This document shows positions 57,132-64,000 of a DNA stretch of 64,000 nucleotides, in pieces (position 1 is the stretch's first letter; every line of letters begins with the position of its first letter). The notes under the pieces are model-generated. The model did not search any database. It was not told the DNA's origin and saw only the letters and a program-made list of their open reading frames with translations. The stretch comes from Streptomyces sp. SW4. GTDB taxonomy: Bacteria; Actinomycetota; Actinomycetes; Streptomycetales; Streptomycetaceae. Position numbers and translations under genes: made by a program. The stretch is taken from the NCBI GenBank assembly GCA_003248315.1, contig QKWM01000004.1:310001-374000 (forward strand), in the 5' to 3' direction.

Positions 57132-58108
57132 GTGACGGTAAGCACCCTTGACATTGAGAAGGCGGCCGGTGTGCTGCTCGCCGGCGGCCTGATAGCCCTG
57201 CCGACCGAGACCGTCTACGGACTGGGTGCCAACGCCGAGGACCCCGCTGCCGTAGCGCGGATCTTCCAGGTCAAGGGGCGTCCGCCCTCCCACCCCCTGA
57301 TCGTCCACATCAGCGGCGCGGAGCAGTTGGACGACTGGGTCCAGGGCGTGCCCCAGGCGGCGCGCCTGCTGGCCGAACAGTTCTGGCCGGGCCCCTGACA
57401 CTGGTCCTGCGGCGCGGTCCCCGGGTGCCCCTGGAGGCGACCGGTGGCCTGGTGGACGGTGGCCGTGCGCGTGTCTGACCACCCCGTCGCACTCGTACTG
57501 CTGGCGGCTTTCGGTGGCGGTGTCACGGCTCCGTCCGCCAACCGCTTCGGCCAGGTCAGCCCCACAACCGCGCATGACGTCCGTGCCGAGCTGGGTGATG
57601 CCGTCGGCTTCGTGCTGGACGGCGGCCCCTGCTAGGTCGGCGTCGAGTCGACCATCGTTGACGTCACGGGTAAGATCCCGAGCATCCTGCGGCCCGGCGG
57701 GGTGACGCGTGAGGACCTCGAAGCGCTGCTGGGATACCCGCTTGCAGTCCACTCGACAAGCCGTGTCCGGGTGCCGGGCCAGCATCCGTCGCACTACGCG
57801 CCGCGTGCCGGGTCGTCCTCGTCGAGCCCGACAAAGTCGTCGCCGAAGCGGAGCTCGCACAAGAGATGGGGCACCAGGCGGGCGTCTTCCTTCCGCCCGC
57901 CTTCGCCGACGCCCTGGTGAAGGCGCACGCCGTGGTGACGGTCCCTGCCTCGATGGCCGCCTACGCGCGTGGGCTGTACCGGTTCCTGCGCGAACTCGAC
58001 GAGCAAGGGTGCGACCTCATCGTCGCGTCCTTGCCGGCGGAGGAGGGGCTGGGGTTGGCGATCTCCAACCGGCTCCGCCGCGCCGCAGGGCCCCGACCCA
58101 CCGTGTGA
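57132..58108 (+). pseudogene. Sua5/YciO/YrdC threonylcarbamoyl-AMP synthase, broken
   Basis: The YrdC part is clear: GLIALPTETVYGLGANAEDP, KGRPPSHPLIVHI and APSANRFGQVSPTTAHDV, followed by the C-terminal Sua5 domain (GYPLAVHSTSRVRVPGQHPS, HYAPRAG). The enzyme makes the precursor of the t6A tRNA modification. The frame breaks near 57,398, 57,440 and 57,815, and an in-frame TAG replaces a sense codon at 57,633 (in GGPC-VGVESTI). It may be an extra, decayed copy or several base errors. Confidence 0.75.
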
Positions 58109-58131
58109 TCAGCAACGACGCCGTGCCCTGA

Positions 58132-58326
58132 CTACTTCTGGGCCCGGCGGCCGGGCGGGTTCGTGGCGGACTTGGCTGAGGGCCCAGCGCTCTGGCAGGC
58201 AGGGCACAGTTCATGCCGGCCCTCGTCGGTGACGACTGTTCCCCACCCTCTACAGACCTCGCAGCCCGCAGCCCGCGCCAGGTCGGCGCGGGGAGCGGTG
58301 CTGGATGCGTGGTCTCCGTGAGCCAT
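58132..58326 (-). CDS. Small CxxC zinc-ribbon-like protein
   Basis: About 64 residues from ATG 58,326. CEVCRGWGTVVTDEG followed by ELCPAC gives two CxxC pairs 15 residues apart, a likely zinc ribbon. The tail is polar. The start is not well supported by a ribosome site. Such orphan ribbons are common in Streptomyces; function unknown. Confidence 0.5.
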   Translation of the reverse strand: MAHGDHASSTAPRADLARAAGCEVCRGWGTVVTDEGRHELCPACQSAGPSAKSATNPPGRRAQK

Positions 58327-58441
58327 CGGGGGCGCCCATTCGAGGAGGATCAAGCGGCGAACCTGATGCGGTTCCTCATCCACGTATACGCAGGTCTTCC
58401 GGCCGCGGCAAATCACGCTGAACAACCCACGGCCGGGGCGG

Positions 58442-58783
58442 TCAGGACGCGGCGGGGACCGCCGCATCTAGGCCGCGAGAGGCGACGAGCTGTGCACTGC
58501 CGTCGGCCAGCCGGTAGGACAACACCACCACGCCGAGGCGGCTGGCGGCCACTCGCTCGGCCAGGCCGCGGGGGAGTTCCAACAGCAGGTCCACGGTGTG
58601 CTCGATGTGCGCGGCCAGGATCTCTTCGGCCTGGCCGCGTCCGGCGGCGCGGGCTGCCAGCACGCTCGGCGTCACCCGTTCGACAACATCACGAACGAAG
58701 CCACCGGGCACCCTGCCGCCATCGGCTGCGGCACGGGCGGCTGCGATGGCCCCGCACAAGTCGTGGCCGAGTACATAGCTGAG
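58442..58783 (-). pseudogene. Truncated beta-carbonic anhydrase (C-terminal part)
   Basis: VLGHDLCGAIAAARAA contains the HxxC half of the zinc site. RDVVERVTPSVLAARAAG and IEHTVDLLLELPRGLAERVA are the usual C-terminal helices. The first half, with the CxDxR motif, is missing. Homology stops at about 58,783, right at palindrome copy 5, so a rearrangement joined chromosomal and element DNA here. Confidence 0.65.
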
Positions 58784-58784
58784 G

Positions 58785-58809
58785 ATCCCCGGTTAGCGAA
58801 ACCGGGGAT
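58785..58809 (+). promoter_or_regulatory. Conserved palindrome, copy 5, at a rearrangement border
   Basis: Perfect arms around AGCGA. CATAGC lies five bases upstream, as in the other copies. Downstream the leader looks like those of copies 3 and 4 (GGTCCACCGCC, then CGAAAGG), but only a few codons without a normal start (ATC ACG ACG ACA at 58,867) follow. Its gene seems to have been deleted. Confidence 0.8.
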
Positions 58810-58926
58810 CCTTCGCATCATTAGTGGTCCACCGCCATTCCCCTGCCCGTCACGTCGAAAGGCAGCATCACGACGACAGCCCACAACTCCACACTCCGCT
58901 CGGACCGGCGCCGCCACAGAAGATCT

Positions 58927-59814
58927 CTAGCCTGCGGTGTAGCTGAGGCGGAGAAGGTCTCCAGCGCGCTCCAGGTCCCGCTCCGTGCGCAACTGCAGCT
59001 CCAGGTCGCCCGTGCCGTGGTGGCCGAGCCCCGTCACGTCCCGGGTGAAGCCGGGGACGAGGTCGACCTCCTTCGGGTCGGCCTTGAGGTAAACGAGGAT
59101 CTTGGTCTGCTGCGGCACGCAGACGCTGGCAAAGTTTCGCAGCCGCCGGTAGGCGCGGTACTGCTTGCGCTGCACCCGGGTGACACCGTCCCCGAGTCCG
59201 ACCAGGGCCTCGTCGACCGCCTCGGCCAGCTCAGCCATCGCACCGCCCTGCTGCCCGGCCGGCAGCGCCCCGGCCGCACGGCGGCGCACCTGCTTGGCCT
59301 CGGCCGAGTGCCCGGTGACCGAGACCACGGTCTCAAGGCCGAAGTGGTCGCTGCCGAAGTACCGGTAGCGGACCAGGTCGATCGAGCGCCGATGCTCGCG
59401 TACGGCGTGCGCGTCGTAGCGGGTGAAGTCGCCGGCCACGCAGATCAGCCTCGGTGCGCTCCACAGGATCTGGGACGCGGCCGTCACCCCGAGCCGGTCG
59501 CGGACCAGATTCCGGAAGGCATCCTTGTGATTCGTCAGCCAGGCCATGTAGTACAGGCCCTGATTTATGACGCCTGCGTCAGTGCCGCGCTTGTACTCGA
59601 CAATCACCGGAGCCCCGTTCTCATCAAGACCCAGCGAGTCGATCCGTCCGCCGTCGACGCAGTCGATGACGTACTCGCTCGCGAGGAACGTGACGCCCAA
59701 CATCGTCTCCATGTTCGCCTCGACGAGGTCCTGCACATCCGCCTCGACCTCAGCAAGACGCGGCGCGACCTCAGTAACCCCGCCTGACGTACTGAACAGC
59801 TTCAGGCCCACCAC
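58927..59814 (-). CDS. PD-(D/E)XK-like nuclease domain protein with a DUF5655 C-terminus
   Basis: About 295 residues. The start is taken at GTG 59,814 behind GGAGGGGG. Residues 25-110 have FLASEYVIDCVDGGRIDSLG and PVIVEYKRGTDAGVINQGLY, the D...ExK site of this nuclease fold. The end (KILVYLKADPKEVDLVPGFT, TGDLELQLRTERDLERAGDL) is DUF5655. Such proteins resemble NucS/RecB-type single-strand or repair nucleases. It is intact. A defence or repair role is possible. Confidence 0.7.
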   Translation of the reverse strand: MVGLKLFSTSGGVTEVAPRLAEVEADVQDLVEANMETMLGVTFLASEYVIDCVDGGRIDSLGLDENGAPVIVEYKRGTDAGVINQGLYYMAWLTNHKDAFRNLVRDRLGVTAASQILWSAPRLICVAGDFTRYDAHAVREHRRSIDLVRYRYFGSDHFGLETVVSVTGHSAEAKQVRRRAAGALPAGQQGGAMAELAEAVDEALVGLGDGVTRVQRKQYRAYRRLRNFASVCVPQQTKILVYLKADPKEVDLVPGFTRDVTGLGHHGTGDLELQLRTERDLERAGDLLRLSYTAG

Positions 59815-61052
59815 TCCCCCTCCGTGATCTCGATGCCAGGGAGGAACATCAGCGGACACCGAGATATTTCCGCTGTCCGTCCTCCTGCGGTCACGCCTCG
59901 CTAGCATTGGCGGGAGCTGCCGAGCAGTGCATCTTTGATTCGTCAGTCCACGATCTGCACACCGCCCCCTCGCGCCTCCTCAGGCTGTAGGCCGTGAGCT
60001 GGACACAGGAGCACTTGCACGACAACAACGCTGAAGCCCTCCACAGCAGCTGCCCAGTCCAACTGCATGAGCCGACGTACCGGATCCGAATTCCACACCC
60101 TCAGCCCGAGACGTCGAAGCGCTCCTCGCCGACGAGATCCTTCCAACTCACCTTCGCGCGCTCGCCAAAGTTCTCTGGGATGGCAACGCGAAGAGCGACG
60201 ATGCCCTCGCCCCGAGTATGGAGGACGCGTCTCCCGCAAGCCGCGAAAATCCCCATCAGCGAGCAGGCGATTCGACTACTGCGAGAAGCCATTGGTGACC
60301 ATGAGCAGGAGCCACATTTCGCACCCCCGTCAGGCAGGCGCATCAACCGTGGAATCATCGGCACGCAGCCGCGGCGGGGACCGCATGCCCTCCACGCTAT
60401 CCGTCGCCGTGGGCTTCGCGATCGGCGCTCAGGTCCACGCCGGGACGCTTCCTGACCATACGCAAGCCGCCTCTGCCGGCGCATCGGCATTGCATCAGAC
60501 GTGCGTCGTTCATCCGCCAAGATCCCCATCGCCACCACCCCCGATGCGATCACCCGCAGGAGCTCCAAGTGGGTAGAAGGCGGCCCGAAGTACACCCTCG
60601 GGAGCCATCCGGCGCCTTGGTCAGTGGTTACACCGCAGGGCGTGCCCTCGATGCAGCTGCCCTGGGCCTCCCAAGCACAAGTTGGGCATGCGGCGACCAG
60701 AGAGCCTCAAGAGCCACCCCTATAGCGACATGCAGGTTCGAGTCGACACTTCACTAGGCGTGGCAATGTGTTATATGTCACATAAAATCGAAGCTAGAAC
60801 TCACAGGCGCCCCAAAACGCGCGCTTGGGCCTACCTCACTGCCGGGGCAGGGCGAGCGCTGCCGCGAACCAACCTCCCACTCACCGTCTCCGCACTTTTC
60901 AGCGTCGACTCGCTCTACGCGGGTAGAGTCAAGACCACGTTGCCCGAACCCAGTTGATGGCGACGGTTTCCCTGTACGGCCATCGACCGACCTGCATCGT
61001 CCAGGCAGGGCTCCAGCTCCGAGAGGGCGTCGCGCCGGATTGTTCGGCGACC

Positions 61053-61077
61053 GCTCCGCATCAGGCTCCTGCGGAGC
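61053..61077 (+). repeat. Perfect 8-bp inverted repeat before the cas operon
   Basis: GCTCCGCA and TGCGGAGC flank a 9-base loop. It lies about 180 bp before csb1 and may be an operator or RNA hairpin. Confidence 0.5.
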
Positions 61078-61118
61078 AACGAGGGCTCGCCGGGCACCCT
61101 ACCGAGCACCACTGACAG

Positions 61119-61146
61119 CGCCTCATTTCAGTCATGAAGGCGGTTT
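61119..61146 (+). terminator. Terminator-like hairpin before the cas operon
   Basis: CGCCTCAT and ATGAAGGCG can pair (one bulged A) around TTCAGTC, and GTTTT follows. This is the usual look of an intrinsic terminator, which would shield the cas operon from upstream transcripts. Confidence 0.45.
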
Positions 61147-61258
61147 TACGTCACCTGTCCACTCCTGCTTCCATGGCGCCTTCCCCGCTCGGCTGACTGG
61201 AACTTGTTTCTGCCTGGCGGGGCGCGGACGTTCACCATGCAAAGCGGAAGGCCCTGCC

Positions 61259-62206
61259 TTGAAGGACATCTACGAGCGGTTGCTGGCCGCTGCGAGCCTA
61301 CGGTCGGCGGACGGTGCGATACGCATCGTGTCGGAGTACGAGCCGCTGGCCGGGGTCGGTACGCCGCTGTTTCCGCCGACCGTGAAGGCGAAGGAGACGA
61401 ACTCCGCCGGCTACTTGGTCGAGCCGAGGTATGTGGACGGGAATGAGGCGCAGGTCGTTCTGCTGGATCAGCCCCAGTCCCAGGCCAACAGGTGTGAGAC
61501 GGCACTGCTCGACGCGGTGAGGCGGCGGGAGATGTTCCTCCCGCACCTGGAGATGGTGACCGAGTCACACGGCATACCGGTCCGGATGACGAACCTGGAG
61601 GCTCCTCACCGGTCGCGGGACGCGTATTTCCGTGACTCGGTGGATGGGGCGGGAACGAAGTTCGACGAGACGGAGCTGGGCGCCGCGCTGCGTGATGCAA
61701 GCTCCGGCGACCTGAGTGCGTATCTGCACCTGGTCCCCAGCGATCTGGCCTACGGGGTGTGGGACTCGCATCGCAAGCGTCGTATCCAGGTGAAGATTCC
61801 CCGCGCCTACCGATCCGAGATGATCGGCATCAGGCCGCTGGTCGGAGTCCGGGCAGCCGGTCGGGTCGATCGGCTCAACCTGGCGGGCGACACCGTGGAG
61901 TTGACCGAATCCGGGTGGGCTCCCAGCGCCTCCGAGAAGCCGAAGAAGGGGGTGAGGACGGCACGGATGTCCGAGCTGGGGCACGGGATGATTCCCCCTT
62001 CGGAGGGCCTCGGCGGGGTGTCGGTAACGTCGGTGCAGCGCAGCGCTTCTCTGAGCCTGGCGCAACTGGCGACGCTGCGCTTCGGCAATGCGAGCCAGGA
62101 ACTGACGGCCGCGGCCCGGGCACTGGTGGCCTCCATCGCGCTGCTGGGGGATCGGCTGGCGTTCTCGGCTCCCGCCCTGCACCTGCGCTCGGGTGTGAGC
62201 TGCTGA
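61259..62206 (+). CDS. csb1: Csb1 (Cas7-type backbone), type I-G CRISPR-Cas
   Basis: About 315 residues from TTG 61,259 (GGAAGG upstream). Family features: LAGVGTPLFPPTVKAKE, QAVLLDQPQSQANRCE (with V in place of A at the second place), and AYFRDSVDGAGTKFDETE. Csb1 coats the guide RNA in the surveillance complex of type I-G (formerly I-U) systems. The stop overlaps the next ATG (TGATG). The gene is intact and first in the operon. Confidence 0.9.
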   Translation: MKDIYERLLAAASLRSADGAIRIVSEYEPLAGVGTPLFPPTVKAKETNSAGYLVEPRYVDGNEAQVVLLDQPQSQANRCETALLDAVRRREMFLPHLEMVTESHGIPVRMTNLEAPHRSRDAYFRDSVDGAGTKFDETELGAALRDASSGDLSAYLHLVPSDLAYGVWDSHRKRRIQVKIPRAYRSEMIGIRPLVGVRAAGRVDRLNLAGDTVELTESGWAPSASEKPKKGVRTARMSELGHGMIPPSEGLGGVSVTSVQRSASLSLAQLATLRFGNASQELTAAARALVASIALLGDRLAFSAPALHLRSGVSC

Positions 62207-62445
62207 TGGTCTCGGAACGCATCGAGTGGGTGCAGCGGGGCCGTAATGCAGGGCCGCTGCTCGAGCCGCTGGAGCTTGCCACCCAGGAGGCTCTGGAGCT
62301 GTTCACGATCGCGGTCGACCGGGCCCGCGAGGCCGGACTGCAGTGGGCGTCCGACCCGATGGTCGTGCACCCGAACCCGAGCTTGCAGCAGGCGATCGAC
62401 AAGTCGTACCTGATCGCCGGGGTCGGCGCAGCCGAGAGCGAGTGA
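62206..62445 (+). CDS. 79-residue protein between csb1 and csb2
   Basis: A short, acidic, mainly helical protein (EPLELATQEALELFTIAVDR, LQQAIDKSYLIAGVGA). Its ATG overlaps the csb1 stop and it ends four bases before csb2, so it is translated with the operon. Small proteins at such places can be Cas11-like small subunits or regulators. No known Cas family was recognised. Confidence 0.65.
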   Translation: MVSERIEWVQRGRNAGPLLEPLELATQEALELFTIAVDRAREAGLQWASDPMVVHPNPSLQQAIDKSYLIAGVGAAESE

Positions 62446-62449
62446 CCCG

Positions 62450-63919
62450 ATGCCGTTTCGCATTACCGTCGACCTGCTGGACTCCTCCTACCAGGCGTCC
62501 ACGCTAGACCGCAGCCAGGCCGAATGGCCCCCACACCCCTCCCGCATCTTCTGCGCCCTGGTGTCCGTGGCTGATCCAGCCGACCTCGTCCAGGACGCCG
62601 CCTTGTCCTGGCTGGAGCAGCAGCCCCTTCCTTCAATGCGGATACCGGCACAGGCCATGGAGGCCGAGACCCCACGGATGTCCTGGGTACCGACAAACGC
62701 CTCGGTGGCCAAGCCCAGTCACGCGGTGTTGCCCGGCCGGACCAGCGGCGGCAAACCGAAGGTGTGGCCGCAACGCTCTCTGGCTCAGCCCCGGCTGGAG
62801 TTCGAATGGCCGTCAGAGCCACCGCGCGGGGTGTTCGCTGTCCTGGAGGCGTTGGCCAGAGCTGTGCCCTACATCGGCCGCGCCGGGGGCCACGCCCTCG
62901 TCACCGCCGACGTTGCCGAGCACTCCGAGGCGGAGAGCAACGGCGATGAGTGGGAGATCTGGCAGCCCAGCGAAGAAGGTTGCGCGACAGACGCGGCACA
63001 GTCGCTGCGGGCCCCGTATCCGGGCTATTTGCAACGGCTGCGTCTGGCGCATGAGCAGGGCGAGTCGGCCTGGCAGCAGGACCGGACGTTCCCCTACGCC
63101 CGCCAGGGCGCCACCGAGTCGGAGACCGACCAGGAGATCCTGGCGGGCCCGTTCGAGGACCTGGTGACCTTCGCTTTCCCTTCGCGGTTCTCCCTTGACC
63201 CTGCGCTGACGGTTGAGGCGACCGGCGCTCTTCGGGAGAAGGTGATGGGCTTGCTGTCGGAGGCGGGGCACGATGTCGAGGCCATGGTCGCCGTCCACGG
63301 CCACAAGCCGAAGGGGGACGAGCGTCGCCTCTGTGCCTACCTGGGGCTGCCGTTCGTCGGCCATCCGCACGCCGATGGCCGACTGCGGGGTGTAGCGGTC
63401 GCGCTGCCTAGCGACCTGGACCCTGCGCACCGGCGAGCGCTCCTGGCCGTGCTGCTGCGCATGGGCGGTGGCTTGCGCAAGCTCAAGCTGCCCAGCCTTG
63501 AGCGACCCGTGCAGCTGGCCTATGTCCGTGCCGGCGACGCGGCGGTGAACTCCCTCAAGTCCGTGATGCCGGAGCAGTGGACGCGGGCCTCGCGCCAGTG
63601 GACCACGGCGCTGCCCATGGTCCTCGATCACTTCCCCCGGGGGCGCGATATCGAGGGCTCGGTGGCCACCAGCTGCCGCCTGGCCGGCCTGCCCGTGCCC
63701 GATGCGGTGGAGGTCCTACGCACCGGCGCCTTCGTACCTGGCGCACCCACCCTTCGCTCTGATGCGGTACGCCGCAAGGACGGTGACCGGCCGCTTCCCG
63801 TCCGGCATGTCCGTCTGACCTTCCCCCAACCCGTCACCGGGCCGGTGGTGCTGGGCAGCAAGAAGAACTTCGGCCTGGGTCTGTGCGTGCCCACGGCCCT
63901 GCGGAAGGCAGATGCATGA
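62450..63919 (+). CDS. csb2: Csb2 (Cas5-Cas6-type protein), type I-G CRISPR-Cas
   Basis: An intact 489-residue protein. The N-terminus FRITVDLLDSSYQAST and EWPPHPSRIFCALVS is the family signature. The middle (GPFEDLVTFAFPSRFSLDP) and the end (GPVVLGSKKNFGLGLCVPT, with a Gly-rich loop typical of RAMP proteins) fit Csb2, a fusion of Cas5 and Cas6 functions: 5-prime handle binding and pre-crRNA cutting. The stop overlaps the cas3 start (ATGA). Confidence 0.92.
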   Translation: MPFRITVDLLDSSYQASTLDRSQAEWPPHPSRIFCALVSVADPADLVQDAALSWLEQQPLPSMRIPAQAMEAETPRMSWVPTNASVAKPSHAVLPGRTSGGKPKVWPQRSLAQPRLEFEWPSEPPRGVFAVLEALARAVPYIGRAGGHALVTADVAEHSEAESNGDEWEIWQPSEEGCATDAAQSLRAPYPGYLQRLRLAHEQGESAWQQDRTFPYARQGATESETDQEILAGPFEDLVTFAFPSRFSLDPALTVEATGALREKVMGLLSEAGHDVEAMVAVHGHKPKGDERRLCAYLGLPFVGHPHADGRLRGVAVALPSDLDPAHRRALLAVLLRMGGGLRKLKLPSLERPVQLAYVRAGDAAVNSLKSVMPEQWTRASRQWTTALPMVLDHFPRGRDIEGSVATSCRLAGLPVPDAVEVLRTGAFVPGAPTLRSDAVRRKDGDRPLPVRHVRLTFPQPVTGPVVLGSKKNFGLGLCVPTALRKADA

Positions 63920-64000
63920 GCCTCACCCTTGAGGACTTTCCCCACTTCGTTGAAGCCGTACACGGCCACCGCCCCTTCCCCTGGCAGAGCGACTACCTCA
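63916..64000 (+). CDS. cas3: Cas3-type helicase, first 28 codons
   Basis: The frame starts LTLEDFPHFVEAVHGH and RPFPWQSDYL. The PFPWQ element is the Q-motif at the N-terminus of type I-G Cas3 helicases. The position directly behind csb2 with a 4-bp overlap supports this. The rest lies outside the window. Confidence 0.7.
   Translation, partial: MSLTLEDFPHFVEAVHGHRPFPWQSDYL

Larger units (their letters stand above)
59942..61258. other. 1.3 kb region without an intact gene, before the cas operon
   Basis: A minus-strand stretch ending at 60,101 reads VALRVAIPENFGERAKVSWK and DLVGEERFDVSG, which looks like the end of a lost gene. Around 60,765-60,790 lies an A+T-rich patch (TTATATGTCACATAA) that stands out in this DNA and may be a promoter or operator. 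No CRISPR repeats were found here. Two hairpins are listed separately. Confidence 0.45.

Noticed and set aside
62206..64000. CRISPR repeats within the window
   Set aside because: I looked on both sides of the cas genes and found no repeated 28-37-nt units; the array must lie outside.

Overview
The base composition (very G+C rich), the short overlapping operons, the many GTG, TTG and apparently CTG starts and the gene families all point to Streptomyces or a close relative. Positions 1 to about 47,100 are typical of a large conjugative plasmid or integrative conjugative element. The remainder is an accessory island that runs into a CRISPR-Cas operon at the right edge.

Layout. 1-8,520 (minus strand): an MFS transporter start, two winged-helix regulators, several small plasmid-type proteins, a secreted SH3 protein, a GNAT acetyltransferase, a RelE-like protein and a beta-class DNA methyltransferase. 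8,982-16,882 (plus strand): the conjugation core, with an NlpC/P60 wall hydrolase, a small membrane protein, a VirB8-like protein, a TrbL/VirB6-like membrane protein, an SCO6880-type protein and a VirB4-like ATPase. 17,362-42,928: a long plus-strand run of small paralogous plasmid proteins (DUF317, relaxase-like, winged-helix), a GT2 glycosyltransferase, a second MFS protein and the VirD4-type coupling ATPase. One gene here is split by a 3.1-kb IS21-family element with inverted ends and a 4-bp target duplication. 42,989-47,096: a PP-loop protein, a C5 cytosine methyltransferase and a helicase-less protein with two DnaB-N-like regions.

47,304-56,640 is the most unusual part. It holds two copies of one module: a long heptanucleotide tandem array, a GT-B-like transferase gene directly behind it, and a convergent NB-ARC/TPR (NLR-like) gene. 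The arrays have different units (CCGCGAG and GCAGCGG) but the same period and place, and both are open in several frames. The second lies inside the transferase reading frame, so a change of unit number would switch the gene on or off. Both NLR proteins begin with an amyloid-signalling-like motif. Beside the first lies a small protein that ends in the matching motif.

57,132-58,790 holds chromosomal-type remnants (Sua5/TsaC, truncated beta-carbonic anhydrase), then a PD-(D/E)XK/DUF5655 protein. From 61,259 a type I-G CRISPR-Cas operon begins: csb1, a small unknown ORF, csb2 and the start of cas3. No CRISPR array is visible.

Two window-wide signals. Five copies of a 25-nt palindrome with an asymmetric, orientation-conserved centre lie 50-90 bp before plasmid genes, just behind a conserved -10-like hexamer, and look like one regulon. 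Also, more than twenty recognisable genes carry one-base frameshifts, mostly in C or G runs. This is more likely base-calling error than decay, so many reading frames below are given as composites.
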